This document shows positions 52,124-59,123 of a DNA stretch of 59,123 bases, piece after piece. The stretch is taken from contig JAHHRA010000012.1 of NCBI GenBank assembly GCA_020026055.1, positions 1 to 59,123 on the forward strand, written 5' to 3'. How positions within the stretch are numbered: position 1 is the first letter of the stretch; every line of letters starts with the position of its first letter. Source of the DNA: Actinobacillus sp. GTDB lineage: Bacteria > Pseudomonadota > Gammaproteobacteria > Enterobacterales > Pasteurellaceae. Below the pieces are notes generated by a model, which was given only the letters and a program-made list of their open reading frames with translations, made no database searches and was not told the DNA's origin. The position numbers and the translations under genes were made by a program.

Positions 52124-52813
52124 TTATAGTGTTTCAAGTAATGCAAGGATCATTTTTGAAGATTGTTCGGCTGCGATGGGCAAGAATTCTGCAAACGATA
52201 GATTAGCTTCATCATTGCCAATATCAGAAATAGCACGTATAACAACAAAGGGTACTTTAAATGCAAAGCAGACTTGTGCTATCGCAGCAGCTTCCATTTC
52301 GACGGCTAAGACATCGGGAAAATCTCGTTTGATTTGAATGAGTGCGGTACCGCCTTGAACAAAACTATCACCAGAGGCGATCAATCCAAATTTTATCACT
52401 TGTCCTTGAGCTTGTGCTACGTGAGCAATGTGCTTGACGAGATTTTCGTCAGAAGCAAAACGGGCAGGGCAAGCGGGAAGCTGACCTTTTGCATAGCCGA
52501 ATGCAGTAACATCGGCATCATAGTGCAAAGTTTCAGTTGAAATCACTACATCACCAATGGCGAGTCCATCGCCTACACCTCCAGCTGAGCCAGTGTTTAG
52601 CACAAGATTTGGTTTGGCAAGATTTAACAATAAAGTAGCTCCCATTGCAGCTGCAACTTTGCCAATTCCTGATTGGATTAAAGCAATATCTTGATGAGCG
52701 ATTTTACCTTGAAAAAGCGTGCAGTTAGCAATTTTTGTTACAGTTTTGTTTTCTAATAAGCTAGCGAGGATTTTGACTTCTTGTGGCATGGCACCAATAA
52801 TTCCGATTTTCAT
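52124..52813 (-). CDS. mtnN: 5'-methylthioadenosine/S-adenosylhomocysteine nucleosidase
   Basis: A 229-residue enzyme cleaving MTA and SAH, recycling adenine and feeding AI-2 production. IGIIGAMPQEVKIL gives catalytic Glu12; VLNTGSAGG binds substrate; VEMEAAAIAQ near 171 and ISDIGN near 196 supply the remaining Glu and Asp. AAGGAA precedes the ATG. It is 11 bases downstream of recJ. Confidence 0.96.
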   Translation of the reverse strand: MKIGIIGAMPQEVKILASLLENKTVTKIANCTLFQGKIAHQDIALIQSGIGKVAAAMGATLLLNLAKPNLVLNTGSAGGVGDGLAIGDVVISTETLHYDADVTAFGYAKGQLPACPARFASDENLVKHIAHVAQAQGQVIKFGLIASGDSFVQGGTALIQIKRDFPDVLAVEMEAAAIAQVCFAFKVPFVVIRAISDIGNDEANLSFAEFLPIAAEQSSKMILALLETL

Positions 52814-52824
52814 ACATTTCCTTG

Positions 52825-54546
52825 TTAGTTGAGCGGTTCAATATGTTCAATGAAGAGTTGGACGTTGCGTTGTCCACGAAATTCGTTAATTGTTAATTTA
52901 TATGCTAAACGTACTTCTTTTAATGAAAAGTCTGGATAAAGATTACGATCGATATTAAAAGCGATAGCATCTAATAACGCACCACCTACTTTAGGTTCAA
53001 GCATTAATTTTAAATGAGTATCTTTTAACAAACGTTGTTGCAATATTTTAAATTCTCCGTCAAACACAGGTTCAGGGAAAGCTTGTCCCCAAGGACCTGA
53101 CTGGTTGAGCAATTCAGCTGTCGATAGGCTGATTAGTTCTGGTGCTAATTCACCATCTGTCCATAGTATATTTTGCAAGCAATCATCTGTTCCCCATTCT
53201 TTGACAACTTGATTAAACACGCCTTGAAATTCAGAAAAAAATTCCTTTTTTAAACTCAAGCCAGCAGCCATTGCATGTCCACCAAATTTGATGATCATTT
53301 GTGGATGAAGAGAATGAATGCGTTCTAGAACATCGCGAATATGAATGCCTTCAATTGAGCGAGCAGAGCCTCGCAAAATGCCATCTTGTTCTTCCGCAAA
53401 AGCAATAGTTGGACGATGATATTTGTCTTTAATTCGAGAAGCTAAAATTCCCAGCACACCTTGATGCCAATCGGCTTGATAAAGTGCTATAGCATAAGGT
53501 AAATTTTGTTCAAAATTAGGGAGATTTTTGCATAGTGCTAACGCTTCCACTCTCATACCGTTTTCAATTTCACGACGAGTTTTATTTAGCAAATCAAGAT
53601 CATAAGCAAGAACACGAGCTTTTTCGAGATTATTACAAAGCAGCAATTCAACGCCAGCAGACATATTATCTAATCGTCCTGCGGCATTTAAGCGAGGAGC
53701 GATTGCGAAACTAAGATCAGTCGCCGTCAATGATGAGAATTGCTGTTTAGCGACTTCAATTAAAGCTTGAATTCCTGGACGACATTGCTTTTGCTGAATT
53801 TGACGAAGTCCTTGAAATGCGAGAATACGATTGTTTTGATCGAGCGGTACAACATCAGCAATAGTGCCAAGTGCGACTAAATCCAAAAGTGGTAAGAAGT
53901 TAGGTTGAGTACTCTTGTCAAAGTAATTTAATTCTCGTAATTTAGCACGTAACGCTAACACTAAATAAAAAGCGACACCAACGCCAGCTAAAGATTTTGA
54001 AGGAAAAGAGCAATCGGCGAGGTTGGGATTGATGATAGCATCAGCAATAGGTAAAGATTGGCTAGGAAGATGATGATCAGTGATTAAGACTTTTATCTGA
54101 TGTTTTTTTAGGAATGCAACTCCATCAAGTGAAGAAATACCATTATCGACTGTAATTACTAAATTTGCCCCATTAGTGATAGCAATTTCAGCTATTGCCA
54201 CACTTAAGCCATAACCTTGTTCAAAACGATTGGGAATGAGGTAAGCCACATTTTGAAAACCTAGTTGCTGCAATGCTGTCATCATCAGTACTGTGCTGGT
54301 CGCACCATCCGCATCAAAGTCGCCAACGATGATGATTTTAGATTGTTGTTTAAGTGCATCAATTAATAGTGTGACTGCTTGTTCGATGCCCGCAAAAAGA
54401 TGAGGCGATAACAAATTTTTTAATGAACGATCAAGAGCAGAACTGGAAATGACGTTGCGTGCTCGGTAAAGCCTATCTAAGAGTGGATCATTACAAATTT
54501 GATAGTCAATGAGTAGTGGACGGCGTTTGATTATTTTCGTTTTCAT
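52825..54546 (-). CDS. recJ: Single-stranded-DNA exonuclease RecJ
   Basis: A 573-residue 5'-3' exonuclease (E. coli 577). DHH-family motifs: GDFDADGATSTVLM near 81-94, VTVDNGI, LITDHHLPS near 162-170, and DHHA1-region GGHAMAAGLSL near 430. I place the start at 54546, 14 bases after the antiporter stop; the longer frame would overlap that gene. It acts with RecFOR (recO is at 42622) and in mismatch repair. Confidence 0.95.
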   Translation of the reverse strand: MKTKIIKRRPLLIDYQICNDPLLDRLYRARNVISSSALDRSLKNLLSPHLFAGIEQAVTLLIDALKQQSKIIIVGDFDADGATSTVLMMTALQQLGFQNVAYLIPNRFEQGYGLSVAIAEIAITNGANLVITVDNGISSLDGVAFLKKHQIKVLITDHHLPSQSLPIADAIINPNLADCSFPSKSLAGVGVAFYLVLALRAKLRELNYFDKSTQPNFLPLLDLVALGTIADVVPLDQNNRILAFQGLRQIQQKQCRPGIQALIEVAKQQFSSLTATDLSFAIAPRLNAAGRLDNMSAGVELLLCNNLEKARVLAYDLDLLNKTRREIENGMRVEALALCKNLPNFEQNLPYAIALYQADWHQGVLGILASRIKDKYHRPTIAFAEEQDGILRGSARSIEGIHIRDVLERIHSLHPQMIIKFGGHAMAAGLSLKKEFFSEFQGVFNQVVKEWGTDDCLQNILWTDGELAPELISLSTAELLNQSGPWGQAFPEPVFDGEFKILQQRLLKDTHLKLMLEPKVGGALLDAIAFNIDRNLYPDFSLKEVRLAYKLTINEFRGQRNVQLFIEHIEPLN

Positions 54547-54560
54547 TATTGTAAACTCAG

Positions 54561-55913
54561 TTAAAGTGTCATTGCTGCTAGCCAGCCAAAGACTAAGAGT
54601 GGGATATTGTAGTGAATAAAAGTTGGTACAACAGTGTCCCAAATGTGGTCGTGTCTACCATCAATATTTAAGCCAGAAGTTGGTCCTAGTGTCGAGTCTG
54701 AAGCGGGAGATCCTGCATCACCTAATGCCGCAGATACACCAACAATAACTACAGTAGCAATAGGCGAAAAATCGAGGTTGATGCAAAGAGGCACATAAAT
54801 GGATGCGATAATAGGTACAGTAGAGAAAGATGAGCCAATGCCCATTGTAATAAAAAGCCCAATTATGAGCATAAAAAATGCACTCAATCCTTTGCTGTGG
54901 GCATTTTGAGTCAAGGTAGCGATCAAGGTTGGTACTGCATTAGTTGCATTGATTACTGTGGCAAAACCTGAGGCAGCGATCATCACAAAGCCAATCATTG
55001 CCATCAATGTTAAGCCTTCATGGAAAATATTGTTACTTTCTTTGAGCTTGAAAATTCCACCTAAACCAAAAATTACTAAACCTGCTACGCCTGCGATAAT
55101 AGTTGAAGACGTCATCAGTTGCAGACTAAAAGTAACTAAAATTGCAACAAATGCTACAACAATATGTGATTTTTTGATGTTATTGATGTGGCGATCAATT
55201 TCTGCTAGTGAGGGGGCTTCAATTGAACTACGATAATAGCGAGGTTTGCGATAAGAAAAAAAGACTGCAATTAAAAGTCCCAATAACATTCCTAACACAG
55301 GAATAGTCATTGCTAGTGAAACCTGAGAAACATTTGTTTTTAAGCCATAGCTTGCCCCCGCCAAATTAATGTTTTTGACTAAAATACTTTCCATAAAAAT
55401 TTTACCAAATCCTACAGGCAACCACATATAAGTTGCAGTTAAGCCAAAAGTCAGCACACAAGCCACAGCACGACGGTCTAGTTTTAAATGGTTAAAAATA
55501 GCAATCAATGGTGGCACGATAATCGGAATAAACGCAATGTGAACAGGGATAGCATTTTGAGAAGCAATGGCAAATATCAGTAGAATCGCCATTAGAACAT
55601 ATTTTAAATAGATAACGGATTTGCCTGTTGGGCGTTTGCTTATATAGCGAATGACTTTATACGCAAGCATATCTGTGACTCCTGAACGAGAGATCGCAAC
55701 TGCAAATGCCCCTAAGATAGCGTAATTCATCGCAACTTGTGCTCCGCCTCCTAAGCCATCGACAAAAGTATTAATGGTGTGAGTAATACCAAGGTGACCA
55801 ACTATGCCTGCAGTTAAAGCAGAAAGCACTAAGCCTAATACGACGTTAACACGTAATAAACTTAGGAACAGCAAGACAATAATTGAAATTATCACGGGAT
55901 TGAAAAGTAACAT
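54561..55913 (-). CDS. Na+/H+ antiporter family membrane protein (YuiF-like)
   Basis: A 450-residue protein with about 12 membrane segments. FVDGLGGGAQVAMNYAILGAFAVAISRSG, ASQNAIPVHIAFIPIIVPPL and GDAGSPASDSTLGPT match the family related to H. influenzae HI0325. The substrate is not shown by sequence; amino acid or Na+ exchange are options. The start at 55913, with AAGGAT upstream, is better than 55952. It is between rnt and recJ on one strand. Confidence 0.85.
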   Translation of the reverse strand: MLLFNPVIISIIVLLFLSLLRVNVVLGLVLSALTAGIVGHLGITHTINTFVDGLGGGAQVAMNYAILGAFAVAISRSGVTDMLAYKVIRYISKRPTGKSVIYLKYVLMAILLIFAIASQNAIPVHIAFIPIIVPPLIAIFNHLKLDRRAVACVLTFGLTATYMWLPVGFGKIFMESILVKNINLAGASYGLKTNVSQVSLAMTIPVLGMLLGLLIAVFFSYRKPRYYRSSIEAPSLAEIDRHINNIKKSHIVVAFVAILVTFSLQLMTSSTIIAGVAGLVIFGLGGIFKLKESNNIFHEGLTLMAMIGFVMIAASGFATVINATNAVPTLIATLTQNAHSKGLSAFFMLIIGLFITMGIGSSFSTVPIIASIYVPLCINLDFSPIATVVIVGVSAALGDAGSPASDSTLGPTSGLNIDGRHDHIWDTVVPTFIHYNIPLLVFGWLAAMTL

Positions 55914-55951
55914 TTTTTTATCCTTATGTGCGATTGCGATTATATGATTCA

Positions 55952-55991
55952 AGGCGAGAAAAACAGAAAAATTTTCTCAAAATCGTGGCGT
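55952..55991. repeat. Degenerate palindromic repeat (rnt/antiporter spacer)
   Basis: GGCGAGAAAAACAG on the left and TTTTCTCAAAATCGTGGCGT on the right around GAAAAATTTTC. The right arm fits the family; the left is changed. It is 14 bases from the rnt stop. Confidence 0.45.
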
Positions 55992-56004
55992 GAAAAAAGC
56001 AACA

Positions 56005-56685
56005 TTATTCCACTTGTGTATGAGAAGAGGCTATATGCGGGAAGCAACCGATTTTTTTCAAAAAATTTACCATATAGCAGAATAATTCAGCTGTGCGTTC
56101 AGTATCGTACAAAGCACTGTGTGCTTGCTTATAATCAAAAGGAATTCCCGCACATTGACAGGCCTTGACTAACACAGTTTGCCCAAACATTAATCCACTC
56201 ATACTGGCAGTATCAAAAGTTGCAAAAGGATGAAATGGGTTACGTTTCACGCCTGCTCGTTCGACAGCTTCCATCAAAAAACCTTGATCAAAAGCTGCAT
56301 TGTGAGCAACGATAACAGAACGTTGGCAATCAGCAATTTTTTGTTCATGGCGAATAAGTCTGAACATTTCACGTAATGCTTCGCCTTCATCAATGGCTTG
56401 TCGGAGAGGATCATCGACTTTGATACCGTTAATTTTGAGGGATTCTAGATTTAAATTCGCTCCTTCAAAAGGCTTGATATGAGCGTGAAAAACTTTATTC
56501 TGGCAAAGCATTCCTGCTTCATTTACTTTAAGGGTAATGGCTGCTATTTCTAATAGTGCGTCGGTTTTGGCGTTTAATCCACCTGTTTCAACATCAATGA
56601 CGACAGGGAAGAAACCGCGAAAACGGTTTTTTAGAAGATTAGTGTCGCTGATATTTCCTTCAACCGACGTAAGTTGCTCAGTCAT
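56005..56685 (-). CDS. rnt: Ribonuclease T
   Basis: A 226-residue DEDDh exonuclease that trims 3' ends of tRNA and other stable RNA. The motifs are VIDVETGG near 28-35 (Asp and Glu), AHNAAFDQGFL near 124 and HSALYDTERTAELF near 185. GFFPVVIDVETGGLNAKTDALLEIAAI is nearly family consensus. It begins the minus-strand series rnt, antiporter, recJ, mtnN, DUF2301; a degenerate repeat separates the first two. Confidence 0.96.
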   Translation of the reverse strand: MTEQLTSVEGNISDTNLLKNRFRGFFPVVIDVETGGLNAKTDALLEIAAITLKVNEAGMLCQNKVFHAHIKPFEGANLNLESLKINGIKVDDPLRQAIDEGEALREMFRLIRHEQKIADCQRSVIVAHNAAFDQGFLMEAVERAGVKRNPFHPFATFDTASMSGLMFGQTVLVKACQCAGIPFDYKQAHSALYDTERTAELFCYMVNFLKKIGCFPHIASSHTQVE

Positions 56686-56998
56686 TTATATTCCTTAATA
56701 TCTTTTATTTTGCTTATGCTTAAATCATTATAATTTTTATCAATCACAACGCTTTGTATTTTATGTAAAATTCGTAGATTTTTTCAATGAATTAAAAGGC
56801 GAGAAAGTATGCCACAAATATGATGAAAACTCTAATCTAAAAGTAGACAACTATCTTAATAAATAAGCAATTTATTTTGTTGTTAAAAAAGCTATTATGA
56901 GAATAAATTGATTGTTTTTAAATGAGTTAGTAATTCATTGCACCACTCTAAAAATCTTGCTAAAGTTGCGAGAAGTTTTTTGATATTTGGATAAAAAA
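56686..56998. other. 313-base A/T-rich spacer between rnt and accA
   Basis: It separates divergent rnt and accA and should hold both promoters. TTGATT, 17 bases, TAATTC near 56908-56936 is a weak plus-strand candidate. I see no gene, terminator or repeat copy. A TTG at 56987 is an alternative accA start. Confidence 0.4.
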
Positions 56999-57952
56999 AT
57001 GCAAAAAGATTATTTAGATTTTGAGCTTCCAATTGCGGAATTAGAAGCAAAAATTGATGCTTTACGTAATGTGACGCATAAAGATGAAAAATTAGATTTA
57101 GACGATGAAATTAGGCGATTACAGAAAAAAAGTACTGAATTAACAAAAAAAATCTTTTCAAACTTAGATGCTTGGCAAGTCGCAAAATTAGCCCGCCATC
57201 CTAATCGCCCTTATACGCTTGACTACATTAAAGAAATTTTTACTGATTTTCAGGAATTAGCAGGTGATCGTGCTTTTGGAGATGATAAAGCAATTGTAGG
57301 GGGAATAGCTCGTTTTAACGATGAACCCGTGGTAGTTATTGGTCATCAAAAAGGACGGTCGACGAAACAAAAAATTGTTCGTAATTTCGGCATGCCTGCC
57401 CCTGAGGGATATCGCAAAGCTTTGCGTTTAATGCAAATGGCAGAACGCTTCAAATTACCCATTTTTACTTTTATTGACACTCCAGGTGCTTATCCTGGAA
57501 TTGGTGCTGAAGAGCGTGGTCAAGCCGAAGCAATTGCACGTAATTTACGTGAAATGTCCACGTTAAAGGTACCCGTCATTTGCACAGTGATCGGTGAAGG
57601 CGGATCAGGGGGGGCTCTAGCTATTGGAGTAGGTGATACGATTAATATGTTGCAATATAGTACTTATTCCGTTATATCCCCAGAAGGATGTGCTTCTATT
57701 TTGTGGAAGAGTGCTGATAAGGCTTCGACTGCAGCTGAAGCATTAGGTATTACAGCACCACGTTTACTTGAGCTTAAACTTATTGATAATATTGTACCTG
57801 AACCACTAGGAGGAGCTCATCGTAATCACAAACAAATGGCAGAAAATTTGAAACTTTGCTTGACTAAAGAATTGGATAATTTACGTCAGTTTGATGTTAA
57901 AACGTTGCAGGAGAGACGTTATCAACGTTTAATGAATTATGGATATTGTTAA
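56999..57952 (+). CDS. accA: Acetyl-CoA carboxylase carboxyltransferase subunit alpha
   Basis: A 317-residue subunit (E. coli 319) that with AccD moves CO2 from biotin to acetyl-CoA in fatty-acid synthesis. DFELPIAELEAKIDAL at the start, RPYTLDYIKEIF, FIDTPGAYPGIGAEERGQAEAI and GEGGSGGALAIGVGD are characteristic. The ATG at 56999 is preferred to a TTG at 56987. It precedes pdxY, as in H. influenzae. Confidence 0.96.
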   Translation: MQKDYLDFELPIAELEAKIDALRNVTHKDEKLDLDDEIRRLQKKSTELTKKIFSNLDAWQVAKLARHPNRPYTLDYIKEIFTDFQELAGDRAFGDDKAIVGGIARFNDEPVVVIGHQKGRSTKQKIVRNFGMPAPEGYRKALRLMQMAERFKLPIFTFIDTPGAYPGIGAEERGQAEAIARNLREMSTLKVPVICTVIGEGGSGGALAIGVGDTINMLQYSTYSVISPEGCASILWKSADKASTAAEALGITAPRLLELKLIDNIVPEPLGGAHRNHKQMAENLKLCLTKELDNLRQFDVKTLQERRYQRLMNYGYC

Positions 57953-58030
57953 TTGGAGGATTGAAATAACGTGTTGTTAAATGTCGCACATTATTTTTAT
58001 CAAGAAAACACTATAAGGCAGGGGGAAATA

Positions 58031-58891
58031 ATGAAACATATTTTATCTATTCAATCGCATGTAGTATTCGGCTATGCTGGCAATAAAGCAGCCACCTTCC
58101 CTATGCAGTTGTTAGGCATAGATGTTTGGGCATTAAATACAGTACAATTTTCTAACCACACACAGTATGGAAGATGGAAAGGAATGGTGCTTCCGCAGGG
58201 ACAAATTAGAGAAGTTGTGCAAGGGCTTTTAGACATTGACAGCTTGAAGCTTTGTGATGCTGTGTTATCTGGCTATATAGGTTCAGCTGAACAAGTTCAA
58301 GACATCATTAATGTTGTACGAGAAGTAAAAAAAGCAAATCCAAATGCACTTTATTTATGTGATCCTGTTATGGGGCATCCAGAAAAAGGCTGCATTGTTG
58401 CGACAGGTGTGAAGGAAGCACTCTGCCAGCTTGCTATACCAGAAGCAGACATCCTAGCACCGAATCTTGTCGAATTGCAGGTTATTAGTGGTCATAATGT
58501 AGATAACTTTGAACAAGCAATAATTGCAGTGAAGGCTATTTTAGCAAAAGGAATTAAGAAAGTTTTAGTCAAACATTTAAGCCATGTAGGGAAAGAGGAA
58601 GATAGTTTCGAAATGCTACTTGGTACAACAGAAGGTATTTGGCATATTGTTCGTCCTTTGTATCCATTTAAATTACAACCTGTTGGTGTGGGTGATTTGA
58701 CTTCAGGTATTTTTTTAGCAAATTTATTGAACGGAAAATCAGATATTGAAGCTTTTGAACATACAGCAAATGCAGTTAATGAAGTGATGAAGCTTACTTC
58801 ACGATCAGGATTATACGAGTTGCAAATTGTTGCCGCTCGAAACGAGATTCTTAACCCGAACTGTCGTTATAAAGCGGTAAAAATTATATAA
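58031..58891 (+). CDS. pdxY: Pyridoxal kinase PdxY
   Basis: A 286-residue ribokinase-fold enzyme of vitamin B6 salvage. MKHILSIQSHVVFGYAGNKAATFPMQLLGIDVWALNTVQFSNHTQYG matches PdxY, CDPVMGH lies near 115, and the catalytic region GVGDLTSGIFLANLL near 216 has the Asp. GGGGGAAATA precedes the ATG at 58031; a GTG at 57971 opens a longer frame without family match. Just downstream of accA. Confidence 0.95.
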   Translation: MKHILSIQSHVVFGYAGNKAATFPMQLLGIDVWALNTVQFSNHTQYGRWKGMVLPQGQIREVVQGLLDIDSLKLCDAVLSGYIGSAEQVQDIINVVREVKKANPNALYLCDPVMGHPEKGCIVATGVKEALCQLAIPEADILAPNLVELQVISGHNVDNFEQAIIAVKAILAKGIKKVLVKHLSHVGKEEDSFEMLLGTTEGIWHIVRPLYPFKLQPVGVGDLTSGIFLANLLNGKSDIEAFEHTANAVNEVMKLTSRSGLYELQIVAARNEILNPNCRYKAVKII

Positions 58892-59017
58892 ATAATGGTT
58901 GAGTATAATACATAATATAGTTGCTTTACAGATGATATAAAAATAGTCGAATAAAGTTTATTATCTAAACGTTAAGATCATAAATTATTCAAATAATCAA
59001 AAAAGATTATTTTTTTG

Positions 59018-59046
59018 TTGACTTAGAAAAGGAAAAATCGTCTAAT
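59018..59046 (+). promoter_or_regulatory. Promoter of tRNA-Phe
   Basis: TTGACT (59018-59023), 17 bases, TCTAAT (59041-59046), then a GCGCC discriminator, 10 bases before the tRNA. Confidence 0.68.
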
Positions 59047-59056
59047 AAGCGCCGTT

Positions 59057-59123
59057 GCCTCGATAGCTCAGTCGGTAGAGCAGGGGATTGAAAATCCCCG
59101 TGTCGGTGGTTCGATTCCGCCTC
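59057..59123 (+). tRNA. tRNA-Phe (anticodon GAA), 3' end outside the window
   Basis: The first 67 bases. Acceptor 5' strand GCCTCGA, D arm GCTC/GAGC, anticodon stem GGGGA/TCCCC with loop TTGAAAA (GAA), T arm GGTGG-TTCGATT-CCGCC, then TC, which begins the complementary 3' acceptor strand. Confidence 0.95.

Noticed and set aside
54547..54642. N-terminal extension of recJ
   Set aside because: It would overlap the antiporter gene; RecJ length and the ATG at 54546 fit better.
57971..58030. GTG start giving 20 more residues on pdxY
   Set aside because: PdxY begins MKHILSIQSHVVFGYAGN at 58031, after a strong ribosome site.

Overview
This window is a stretch of chromosome from a low-GC gammaproteobacterium of the family Pasteurellaceae. 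The species cannot be named from sequence alone. The family call rests on protein resemblance and on gene neighbourhoods I recall from Haemophilus influenzae: comNOPQ-recC, radC/coaBC next to rpmB-rpmG and mutM, dut/yheU/crp, recO-relA-dgkA, mtnN beside a DUF2301 protein, rnt beside a Na+/H+ antiporter, and accA-pdxY. I see no rRNA, CRISPR array, insertion sequence or prophage. Nearly all of the window is ordinary core genome in short operons.

Layout. 1-146: two tRNA-Lys genes, the first cut by the window edge. 240-6077: a CRP-S-like site, four competence pseudopilin genes (comNOPQ) and recC. 6259-7302: a DUF302 periplasmic protein and a Dps ferritin. 7380-10559 (minus): membrane protein, ybeY, tmcA. 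10765-16599: lysC, ileS, lspA, ispH. 16650-23617: a YceB-like protein (minus), then tRNA-fMet and rimP-nusA-infB-rbfA-truB. 23639-24965: a porin with a CRP site, strong promoter and leader hairpin. 25155-33258 (minus): dapF-xerC, an O-antigen-ligase-like protein, gyrB, mutM, two small envelope proteins, and rpmB-rpmG. 33447-35492: divergent radC and coaBC around a CRP-S-like site. 35493-36542: about 1 kb without an intact gene, holding remnants of a deaminase toxin and probable immunity genes. 36543-38818 (minus): dut-yheU-crp and rluE. 38987-48002: dnaE, recO, relA, dgkA, proS. 48136-51512: a three-gene outer-membrane cassette (beta-barrel, small Omp85-family barrel, DUF4056 lipoprotein). 51582-56685 (minus): rnt, antiporter, recJ, mtnN, DUF2301. 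56999-end: accA, pdxY and a truncated tRNA-Phe.

Links between genes. Three parts of the window belong to one known regulatory circuit: crp itself, the comNOPQ operon and radC, the latter two with sites of one TGTGA half and one TCGCA-like half. The porin has a fully symmetric ordinary CRP site. The metY-rimP-nusA-infB unit has two tandem intrinsic terminators ahead of rimP, a natural place for antitermination control.

Most unusual signals: a dispersed palindromic repeat built around GAAAATTTTC with ACGCC/GGCGT ends, found only in gene spacers; the three-gene DUF4056/Omp85 cassette of unknown function; the decaying toxin-immunity island at a rearranged coaBC/crp junction where slmA would be expected; a leader with alternating CGACC/GGTCG segments before rpmB; and a second tRNA-Lys with a CTT anticodon.
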